Assembly (NCBI GenBank): GCA_963844655.1
Contig: CAWJPA010000002.1
Coordinates: 496,001-560,000, forward strand
Length of the DNA: 64,000 nt
Direction: 5' to 3'
Source: JASHPR01 sp963844655
GTDB taxonomy: Bacteria; Actinomycetota; Actinomycetes; Streptosporangiales; Streptosporangiaceae
The notes beneath the pieces were generated by a model. That model saw only the letters and a program-made list of their open reading frames with translations. It was not told the DNA's origin and searched no databases. Shown here piece by piece: positions 6,813 to 14,025 of this stretch. Within the stretch, counting starts at the first letter, position 1; every line of letters begins with the position of its first letter. A program made the translations under genes and the position numbers.

Positions 6813-9172
6813 GGGCGGCGGGGCAGGGCCGGGCAGCGAACGGGACACCGACATCGGAGGCAGCGCGTGGCCGGGCCCCGTGGCGCGGCCTGCGCAGGCG
6901 CGGCGGGGCCGCGAGCGGGGACACCACGGCGGCGGCGGCACGCGCGGCGTGGATCCGGCTGGCCGGGTACTGCTGGCGCTACCGGCGCGGGGTCATCCTG
7001 GCGCTGGGCGGCTCGCTGCTGGCCACCGTGGTCACCGCCGCGATCCCGCTGATCCAGCGCGACATCGTCGACAACGCGATCTTCGGCCACAGCCAGGCGA
7101 TCTGGCCCGGAGCGACCCTGCTCATCGTTGCGGCCCTGGTCACCTTCGGCGGCGTGTTCGTGCGCCGGTACTTCGGCGGCCGGGTCTCGCTCGACGTGCA
7201 GCACGCCATGCGCACTGAGCTGTTCGGGTCGCTCACCCGGCTGGACGGCGCGCGCCAGGACCAGCTGCACACCGGGCAGATCGTGAGCCGCTCGATCTCC
7301 GACCTCAACATGATCCAGAGCCTGCTCAGCATGGTGCCGATGCTGCTCGGCAGTGCGGTGTTGTTCGTGCTGTCGATCGTGATCATGGCGTTCCTCTCCC
7401 CGCTGCTCACCGTCGTCGCGCTCGCGGTCACGCCCACGCTGTGGCTGATCGCGTTCGCGTCCCGGCGGCGGCTGTTCCCGGCCAGCTGGGACGCGCAGCA
7501 GCAGGCGGCGAACGTGGCAGGCGTGGTAGACGGCGCCGTCACCGGGGTCCGCGTGGTCAAGGGCTTCGGCCAGGAGGAGCAGGAGATCGAGCGCGTCGAG
7601 GACGCCAGCACCGCGCTCTACGCCTCCCGGGTGCGCGCGGTCCGGCTGACCGCGCGGTACAACCCGGCGCTGCAGGCCATGCCCGCGCTCGGCCAGGTCG
7701 GCGTCGTCTTGCTGGGCGGTTGGCTCGCGATCAAGGGGCAGATCTCGATCGGGACCTTCTTTGCGTTCTCCGCGTACCTGGCCCAGATGGTCGCGCCGGT
7801 CCGGGTCCTGGCCGGGATGATCACCATTGGCCAGGAGGCCAGGGCCAGCGTGGTCCGGGTCTACGAGGTGATCGACTCCAAGCCGGTGATCTCGGAGAAG
7901 CCGGACGCGGTGGCGCTCCCCCCGGGCACGCCGGATGTCGAGCTCGACGACGTGAGCTTCGGCTACGTGCCGTCCCAGCCGGTGCTGCGCGGGCTGTCGC
8001 TGCGGGTGCGGCCGGGCGAGACCCTCGCGGTGGTGGGCACGTCAGGGTCGGGCAAATCCACGATCTCGCTGCTGCTCCCCCGGTTCTACGACGTGCGCGG
8101 CGGTGCCGTGCGGATCGGCGGGCACGACGTCCGCGACCTGACCCTCGACTCGCTGCGCGCCTCGATCGGGCTGGTGCTGGAGGAGAGCTTCCTGTTCTCC
8201 GACAGCGTCCGCGCGAACATCGCCTACGGCCGCCCGGCCGCGACCGAGGAGCAGGTCGTCGCGGCGGCCAGGGCCGCCGAGGCCGACGGGTTCATCGGCA
8301 ACCTGCACGACGGCTACGACACCGTCGTCGGCGAGCAGGGCCTCACCCTGTCCGGCGGGCAGCGCCAGCGGATCGCGCTGGCCCGGGCGCTGATCACCGA
8401 CCCCGCGATCCTGGTTCTGGACGACGCGACCTCGGCCATCGACGCCCGGGTCGAGGCCCAGATCCACGCCACGCTGCGCAAGGTCATGGCCGGGCGGACC
8501 ACGCTGCTGATCGCGCACCGCAGGTCCACGCTGCAGCTGGCCGACCGGATCGCGGTGCTGGACGAGGGACGGCTGGTCGACGAGGGCACCCACGAGGAGC
8601 TCACGGCCCGGTGCGCGATGTACCGGCTGCTGCTGGCCGGGCCCGGGGACGACGCCGAAGGCATCGACGCCGGGGAGCTCGAGTGCTACTCGGACGAGGC
8701 CTCGCGCCGCGCGGCCGACCTGGCCGCCGGCACCGGCTCTGGCCCGGCGGGCGGCGCCAGCGGCGGCCGGAAGCCCGCATCCGGCATCACCCCCGCCCTG
8801 TGGCCGGAGCCCGCGGACGGCGACGGCCGCGCAGCGGCCCGGGAGGTCCCCGCGGGCACCGCTGGCCCAGGCGGGCTGGCACTGGCCGCCGCGGTTCCCG
8901 TTCAGGCTGGCTCGCGGGATCCGGTGACCACGACTGCCGCCGGTGCCGGGGCCAGGGTCGGCCTGGCCGCGGCCGGGCGGCGCACCCTGCGCGGCAGTGC
9001 CGGGCCCGCGACCAGCGTGCTGGCCGACATCCCGCCCACCCCCGAGCTGCTGGCCAAGGTGGCGGCGCTGCCCCCCGCCACCGATGTCCCCGAGGTCAAC
9101 CAGGCCTGGGCCGGGCCGGCGACCCGCACTTCACGCTGCGCCGGCTGCTGCGGCCATTCGCGATCGCGCTGA
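6809..9172 (+). CDS. ABC exporter, first half (TMD-NBD) plus linker; frame lost near 9115
   Basis: First half of what is normally one large fused exporter of about 1,250-1,350 residues. A six-helix exporter TMD spans about residues 50-340. The NBD follows, with Walker A (TSGSGKS) at 411-417, LSGGQ near 514 and Walker B ILVLDDATS. The residue after the Walker B Asp is Asp, not the catalytic Glu, so this ATP site is degenerate. A linker rich in Ala/Gly ends with PPTPELLAKVAALPPATDVPEV, a stretch that usually leads straight into the second TMD. Instead the frame ends at 9172 in a Cys/Arg-rich tail read from the wrong frame. Loss of one base near 9110-9125 explains this. Coupled to MarR upstream. 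Probable role: drug or metabolite export. Confidence 0.8.
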   Translation: MRAAGQGRAANGTPTSEAARGRAPWRGLRRRGGAASGDTTAAAARAAWIRLAGYCWRYRRGVILALGGSLLATVVTAAIPLIQRDIVDNAIFGHSQAIWPGATLLIVAALVTFGGVFVRRYFGGRVSLDVQHAMRTELFGSLTRLDGARQDQLHTGQIVSRSISDLNMIQSLLSMVPMLLGSAVLFVLSIVIMAFLSPLLTVVALAVTPTLWLIAFASRRRLFPASWDAQQQAANVAGVVDGAVTGVRVVKGFGQEEQEIERVEDASTALYASRVRAVRLTARYNPALQAMPALGQVGVVLLGGWLAIKGQISIGTFFAFSAYLAQMVAPVRVLAGMITIGQEARASVVRVYEVIDSKPVISEKPDAVALPPGTPDVELDDVSFGYVPSQPVLRGLSLRVRPGETLAVVGTSGSGKSTISLLLPRFYDVRGGAVRIGGHDVRDLTLDSLRASIGLVLEESFLFSDSVRANIAYGRPAATEEQVVAAARAAEADGFIGNLHDGYDTVVGEQGLTLSGGQRQRIALARALITDPAILVLDDATSAIDARVEAQIHATLRKVMAGRTTLLIAHRRSTLQLADRIAVLDEGRLVDEGTHEELTARCAMYRLLLAGPGDDAEGIDAGELECYSDEASRRAADLAAGTGSGPAGGASGGRKPASGITPALWPEPADGDGRAAAREVPAGTAGPGGLALAAAVPVQAGSRDPVTTTAAGAGARVGLAAAGRRTLRGSAGPATSVLADIPPTPELLAKVAALPPATDVPEVNQAWAGPATRTSRCAGCCGHSRSR

Positions 9173-10857
9173 CCGCGGGACTGCTCCTGGATGGCCTGGA
9201 CGCGCTGGCCAGCATCGCCATGCCGCTGCTGGTCCGGGGCGGCATCGACAACGGCGTGCTGGCCAAGGCGTTTCACGCGATCGTCCTGGTCGCGCTCGCG
9301 GCGCTGGCCGTGGTCCTGGCCGACTGGGTGGTCAACCGGGTGCAGACCGTGGTGGTCGGCCGGAACGGGGAACGGCTGCTGTACTCGCTGCGGGTCAAGA
9401 TCTTCTCGCACCTGCAGCGGCTCGGGCTCGACTTCTACGAGCGCGAGCTGACCGGCCGGATCATGACCAGGATGACCACCGACGTGGATGCGCTGTCCTC
9501 GTTCCTGCAGACCGGCCTCATCACCATGGTCAACTCCGGCCTGTCCTTCTTCGGCGTGCTGATCGCGCTGCTGTACATCAACCTCAGGCTCGGCCTCGCG
9601 CTGTTCTCGATCATCCCGGTGCTGATCGTGGCCACCGTGGTGTTCCGGATGAAGGCGTCGCGGGCTTACCGGGAGGCCAGGGAGCGGGTCAGCGCGGTCA
9701 ACGCCGACCTGCAGGAGAACGTGGCGGGCATGCGGGTGGCCCAGGCGTACCGGCGCGAGCAGGTGAACCGGGACCGGTTCGCCGGGCTGAGCGGCGCCTA
9801 CCTGACCACCCGGCTGCGCGCGCAGCGTTACATCGCGCTCTACTTCCCGTTCGTGCAGGCGCTGTCGACCATAGCGGGCGCACTGGTGCTGTTCGTGGCC
9901 GCGGGCGAGGTGCACAGCGGGGCTCTCACCGCGGGCTCGCTGATCGCCTACCTGCTCTACATCGACCTGCTGTTCTCGCCGGTGCAGCAGCTCTCCCAGG
10001 TGTTCGACGGCTACCAGCAGGCCAACGTCGGCCTGCAGCGGATCAAGAGCCTGCTGCGGACGCCGACGTCCACGCCACCCCCGGCGGCGCCGGTCCAGCC
10101 CGGCCACCTGCGCGGTCAGATCGACCTGCGCGACGTGCACTTCAGCTACCCGCACCAGCCCCAGCGGGCGCTGGACGGGATAAACCTGTCGGTGGCGCCC
10201 GGCGAGACCGTGGCGCTGGTCGGCCAGACGGGCGCGGGCAAGTCGACGCTGGTCAAGGTCATCGCCCGGTTCTACGACGTGACCTCGGGCCGCGTGCTGG
10301 TGGACGGCGTGGACGTCCGCGACTACGACCTGGCCGCCTACCGGCACCAGCTGGGCGTGGTGCCGCAGGAGGCCTACCTGTTCCCCGGCACCGTGCGCGA
10401 TGCCATCGCTTACGGGCGGCCCGACGCCACCGACGCCGAGGTCGAGGCCGCGGCGCGGGGAGTCGGCGCGATCGACATGATCGCCCGGCTGCCCGGCGGC
10501 TTCCTGCACGAGGTGTCGGAGCGCGGCCGCAACCTGTCCGCCGGGCAGCGCCAGCTGATCGCGCTCGCCCGCGCCTACCTCGTGGACCCGGCCATCCTGC
10601 TGCTGGACGAGGCCACCGCGGCGCTGGACCTGGCCGCGGAGGCGGCCGTCAACCAGGCCACCGAGCAGCTCACCGCCCAGCGCACCACGCTGGTGGTGGC
10701 GCACCGGCTCACCACGGCGGCCAGGGCCGACCGGATCATCGTGCTGGAGTCAGGCCGGATCGCCGAGGCCGGAACCCACAGCGAGCTGCTGGAGGCGGGC
10801 GGCAGCTACGCGGCGATGTGGGCGGCGTTCACCGGCGACGCCGAGCTGGTCGCCTGA
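9119..10857 (+). pseudogene. ABC exporter, second half (TMD-NBD), out of frame with the first half
   Basis: Second TMD-NBD half, continuous from about DPHFTLRRLLRPF onward, roughly 579 residues. The TMD spans the first ~300 residues. The NBD shows Walker A GQTGAGKST, signature LSAGQRQ and a canonical Walker B ILLLDEATAALD with the catalytic Glu. No ATG, GTG or TTG with a ribosome-binding site occurs near its beginning; the first in-frame ATG is inside the first membrane helix, so independent translation is unlikely. Relative to the first half the frame moves by -1, as expected if one G or C is missing. In the fused protein the sites would be asymmetric: a degenerate site (Asp after Walker B of half 1, LSAGQ of half 2) and an intact one. 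Either a real pseudogene, a programmed shift or an assembly error. Confidence 0.75.
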
Positions 10858-12098
10858 TCCGGGTCCAGCTCAGGGTTGCCGCCGGCCCGCATGGTGCGTA
10901 TCTCGCGCGGGATCAGGGCCAGCGCCGAGGCCACCAGGATCAGCGCGGCCGCGCCGTACTGCGTCGCGGAGACTCCGACGGCGGCGGCCAGGGGGCCGGC
11001 GATCAGCGCGCCGATCGGCATCGCCACGACCGAGCCCATCGCGTCGTAGGACGACACGCGGGCCAGCTTGCCCGGCGGGATGTGCTGGGTCAGGGCCACG
11101 GTCCACTGCACCATCATGATCTCCATGGTGATGCCGAGGCCCAGCGCGGCCAGGCAGATCACCGGCAGCGGCCATAGCATCGCCAGCGAGCCCGGCGAGA
11201 TCGCGACGGCCGCGCCCATCACCGCGATGAACAGCATCGGCCGCCGCGGGGTGAACCGGAGCGAGACGATGCCGCCCACGATCAGGCCGACGGACTCGGC
11301 CGCGGTGATCGCGCCCCAGGCCGCCGGGCCGCCGAGGTCGGTCTTGGCCACCACGGGCCCGAGGATCTGGAACCCTCCGTACCAGGCCATGAGGATCACG
11401 CCGAACTGGGCCACGATCACCCACAGCCAGGTGTGCGACCGGAACTCGGACCAGCCCTCACGCAGCTCGCGGAGCATGCCGGTGCTCTGCACCCGGATGT
11501 TGCGGGCGGTGCGGATGCTCAGCAGCATCGGCACCGAGCCCAGCATCCCGACGCCGCACGCGAGCAGCGCCCACCCGGGGCCGAACGCCGCGACGCACAG
11601 GCCCGCGGCTACGGCGCCGCCCATCTGCCCGCCGTTCATCGCGATCCGGCTGATCGCGAACGCCTCCTGCAGCAGATCGCCCGGCACCAGCTTGGGCACC
11701 ACCGCCTGCGCGGCCGGGTAGAAGATGGCCATACCGGTGCCCGAGAGCGTCTCGAGCAGCAACATCTGCCACAGCTGCGGGTGCCCGGTGAGTACCAGGA
11801 GCCCGAACAAGCCCTCGGCGACGGCGATCATGCAGTTGGCGGCGATGATGATCCACTGCGGCGGGAACCGGTCCGCGAAGACGCCGCCGACCAGCGTGAA
11901 CACCAGCGACGGCGCGATCTGGGCGGCCAGCACGTAGGAGAGGTCGGCCGTGGACCCGGTGCTGTACAGCACCGCGAACGAGACGCCGACCAGCGAGAAC
12001 GCGAACGCGAACGGGGCCAGCAGGCGGTCGGCCAGCAGTAGCCGGAAATCGCGGTACGCGAGCACCGGGAAGCGGCGCACGACCGCACGCGCGAACAT
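10806..12098 (-). CDS. MFS transporter (EntS-like exporter group)
   Basis: Integral membrane exporter of 430 residues with about twelve hydrophobic segments. The N-terminal half has the FRLLLADRL opening and GGVFADRFPP motif A between helices 2 and 3, typical of the MFS_3/enterobactin exporter-like group. A cytoplasmic loop near residues 195-220 separates the halves. The C-terminus is a short hydrophilic tail. It converges on the ABC exporter gene, overlapping its 3' end by 52 bases. The ATG at 12098 follows a modest purine-rich stretch. Substrate is unknown; a small organic molecule or siderophore is the family norm. Confidence 0.88.
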   Translation of the reverse strand: MFARAVVRRFPVLAYRDFRLLLADRLLAPFAFAFSLVGVSFAVLYSTGSTADLSYVLAAQIAPSLVFTLVGGVFADRFPPQWIIIAANCMIAVAEGLFGLLVLTGHPQLWQMLLLETLSGTGMAIFYPAAQAVVPKLVPGDLLQEAFAISRIAMNGGQMGGAVAAGLCVAAFGPGWALLACGVGMLGSVPMLLSIRTARNIRVQSTGMLRELREGWSEFRSHTWLWVIVAQFGVILMAWYGGFQILGPVVAKTDLGGPAAWGAITAAESVGLIVGGIVSLRFTPRRPMLFIAVMGAAVAISPGSLAMLWPLPVICLAALGLGITMEIMMVQWTVALTQHIPPGKLARVSSYDAMGSVVAMPIGALIAGPLAAAVGVSATQYGAAALILVASALALIPREIRTMRAGGNPELDPDQATSSASPVNAAHIAA

Positions 12099-12299
12099 TG
12101 CTCTACTTCCGATCTTGACTCGGGGCCCGGATCCGAATGCTAGCCATCCGCGTGCAGGCCGGAAACTCTTTTTCGGCTGACGAGAGCCGCGCCGGCAGCT
12201 GGGTCGACCGCACCGACGACAGCAAACCTCCCGGCCGCCACAGGCACAACGCTCCCCCAGCCCGGCCCCATTCCCTGACCCTCAGAGGCGCCAGCCGGT

Positions 12300-12346
12300 G
12301 ATCTTGGAGACTCTTTGTCATATAGCGCACAAAGGTCTCCAAGATC
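12300..12346. repeat. Strong stem-loop between the 12572 gene and the MFS gene
   Basis: Arms 12300-12318 and 12329-12346 pair (GATCTTGGAGAC plus CTTTGT, with one bulged T) around a 10-base loop. It lies about 225 bases past the end of the minus-strand gene that stops at 12572. It probably acts as a transcription terminator or RNA stability element. The rest of 12099-12571 shows no credible gene. Confidence 0.7.
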
Positions 12347-12571
12347 TTGGGCACGGGGGTTGCCTGCGCCGGGAGCCGAGAGACGGTGGGGCGACATTCC
12401 GTGTAATCGCCCGATTGGGTGTGAAACCCGGCGAAAGTGTGATGCGATCGGGTAGTCGGGCGCACTGGCTGGCCGACGGGCGCCGTCCCGCTGACCCGAG
12501 GTCCGGCGGCCTGCGGAACCTCAGGCGGGGAGTCCCGCAGGCCGGAGCCGGCCGGAGCCGGCCCTCGCCGG

Positions 12572-13723
12572 TCAGCCAGCGCCCGCGCTCGGGGACTGCG
12601 GCGCGCCCGTACCCGGTGACTTCGAGCCCGCCGAGCTGGACGGGGTCGGCGTGGGGCCCGGGGTCGGGCCGGGCGACGTGGGCGACGGCGTCGGGCTGGG
12701 CGAGGCGTGCGCGCTCGCCGCGGGCGAGGGAGACGCCGGCGCGGACGGGGCCGTGACCGACGGGCTGACCGCCGGATGAGCGCGCGCCGAAGCGGCACGG
12801 CTACCGTGCCCGGTGACGATGTTCTGCACCGTGGTGCCCGAGCCGTGCTTGCCCCACAGCAGCGCGTCCAGCGGCTTCCCCGACGCCGCCTCGACGATCG
12901 TGATGCCGCCCATGGCCAGCAGGAACGCACCCAGCGCGATCCCGGCGAGCAGCAGCGGCCTGGGCCTGCGGCGCTGACTCCGGTCATCCGGGGCGCGCGT
13001 GCCATCGCTGCCGTCATCGCCGCCCGGCGTCCCTCCGGGGTGGCCGTACCGGCCGCCCCGGGTGCTGGTCCCCGGCCCGCCGTACCGGCCGCCCAGGGTG
13101 CTGGTCGCGCCGTCCTCCCCCGGCCCGCCGTACCGGCCGCCCAGGGTGCTGGTCGCGCCGTCCTCCCCCGGCCCGCCGTACCGGAGGCCCACGGTCCCTG
13201 TGGTGCCGTGATCCGCCGGGTCGTCGGGCCAGTCCGGGCGGTACCGGGTGCCGATGGTCCTGGTGGCCTCGTCATCCCGCCGGACCCGCTCGTCGAAGCC
13301 GTTGGCCCGGTCGGCGTCGTGCCAGCCGCGCCGCGAGTACCCGGCCACGGGCAGCAGCTGGGTCTGCTCCGAGTCGGTCCCGGCGGTCTCGCGCTCGCGG
13401 GCCGCCCGGCCCTCGCCGGCGGCCTGGGGTGAATGCCGCCCGGGCTGGGTCGCGCGCTGGCGGCCGAGCAACGCCGCGCCGGCGCTCCCGCCGGCCAGCG
13501 GCGAGACGCGCGCCGCCTCGGCGGCCGCCTTCAGCCGCTCCCTGCTGCGGCCGATGTAGTGCTTGTACACCGCGGCGCCCGCGGTGCTGGCCACGCTCAT
13601 GACGGCCGCGCCGATGACCGTCCCCGCGATGCCCAGATCGGATGCGGCCAGCGCTCCGGTGACCGCGGCCAGCATGCTGGCTATGACTTGGGTGGCGCTC
13701 ATGTCAATCCGCCGCCCCTCCAT
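12572..13723 (-). CDS. Unknown membrane protein with 48-base internal repeats and a Ser/Pro tail
   Basis: No recognised family; 383 residues. An N-terminal hydrophobic region (about residues 9-45, GALAASDLGIAGTVIGAAV) contains one or two membrane helices. A long hydrophilic middle holds tandem GATSTLGGRYGGPGED units. A clear membrane helix (LLLAGIALGAFLLAMGGI) is followed by an extracytoplasmic Ser/Pro/Thr-rich tail of about 85 residues. The ATG at 13723 follows GGAGGGAGGACG, a strong ribosome-binding site; an open frame continues to 13783 but has no such site. The design suggests a surface or cell-envelope protein with a disordered stalk. The function cannot be told from sequence. Confidence 0.75.
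   Translation of the reverse strand: MEGRRIDMSATQVIASMLAAVTGALAASDLGIAGTVIGAAVMSVASTAGAAVYKHYIGRSRERLKAAAEAARVSPLAGGSAGAALLGRQRATQPGRHSPQAAGEGRAARERETAGTDSEQTQLLPVAGYSRRGWHDADRANGFDERVRRDDEATRTIGTRYRPDWPDDPADHGTTGTVGLRYGGPGEDGATSTLGGRYGGPGEDGATSTLGGRYGGPGTSTRGGRYGHPGGTPGGDDGSDGTRAPDDRSQRRRPRPLLLAGIALGAFLLAMGGITIVEAASGKPLDALLWGKHGSGTTVQNIVTGHGSRAASARAHPAVSPSVTAPSAPASPSPAASAHASPSPTPSPTSPGPTPGPTPTPSSSAGSKSPGTGAPQSPSAGAG
13045..13190. repeat. 48-base tandem repeat inside the 12572-13723 gene
   Basis: Two identical 48-base copies (13081-13128 and 13129-13176) are flanked by a 36-base shortened copy (13045-13080) and the start of a fourth. Each full unit encodes 16 residues (GATSTLGGRYGGPGED-type). 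The repeat keeps the reading frame, so copy number can vary without breaking the protein. Confidence 0.9.
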
Positions 13724-13746
13724 CGTCCTCCCTCCGAGTGGTGGTC

Positions 13747-13770
13747 TCCCGGCCGCATATGCGGCCGGGA
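13747..13770. promoter_or_regulatory. Perfect 24-base palindrome upstream of the 13723 gene
   Basis: TCCCGGCCGCAT and its exact complement form a gapless 12+12 palindrome, 24 bases before the ATG at 13723. It could be an operator for a dimeric regulator or a 5' leader hairpin next to the ribosome-binding site. The remaining bases to coxL (13771-14025) show no gene and presumably carry divergent promoters. Confidence 0.6.
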
Positions 13771-14025
13771 CGTGACAAAGCAAACCTCCAACTTATGCGC
13801 GGTTGTCGCTGCCCCGCACGGCCCCGCGGAATCCGCCCACGTGGTGGGACTGCCGGGCCCGGTTTGACCTTCCGGGGGCTGGCCAGGCACGATCATCTCT
13901 GAGATGCAGCACCGCGTTCAGCCGTCGGCCGGCCGGTACCGGTCCGGGCGGCATCACGAGGAAGACTGCTATGCGGCGAGCCGGTTCCCGCGGCCGGCGC
14001 CGGGTTCGAGGGGAGCTGATCGCCG

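Noticed and set aside
7441..9118. Upstream part of the open frame that contains the second ABC half
   Set aside because: This stretch is the wrong frame of the first half; protein-like sequence begins only at about 9119.
8902..10704. Open frame of 600 residues on the minus strand opposite the ABC exporter
   Set aside because: Composition is low-complexity (Gln/His/Arg-rich) and it lies opposite a clear NBD and TMD.
12140..12397. Open frame of 85 residues on the minus strand between the MFS gene and the 12572 gene
   Set aside because: Non-protein-like composition, no ribosome-binding site, and it crosses the 12300-12346 stem-loop.
13045..13190. Possible CRISPR-like repeat array
   Set aside because: Copies are head-to-tail with no spacers and keep an open frame; it is a coding tandem repeat.
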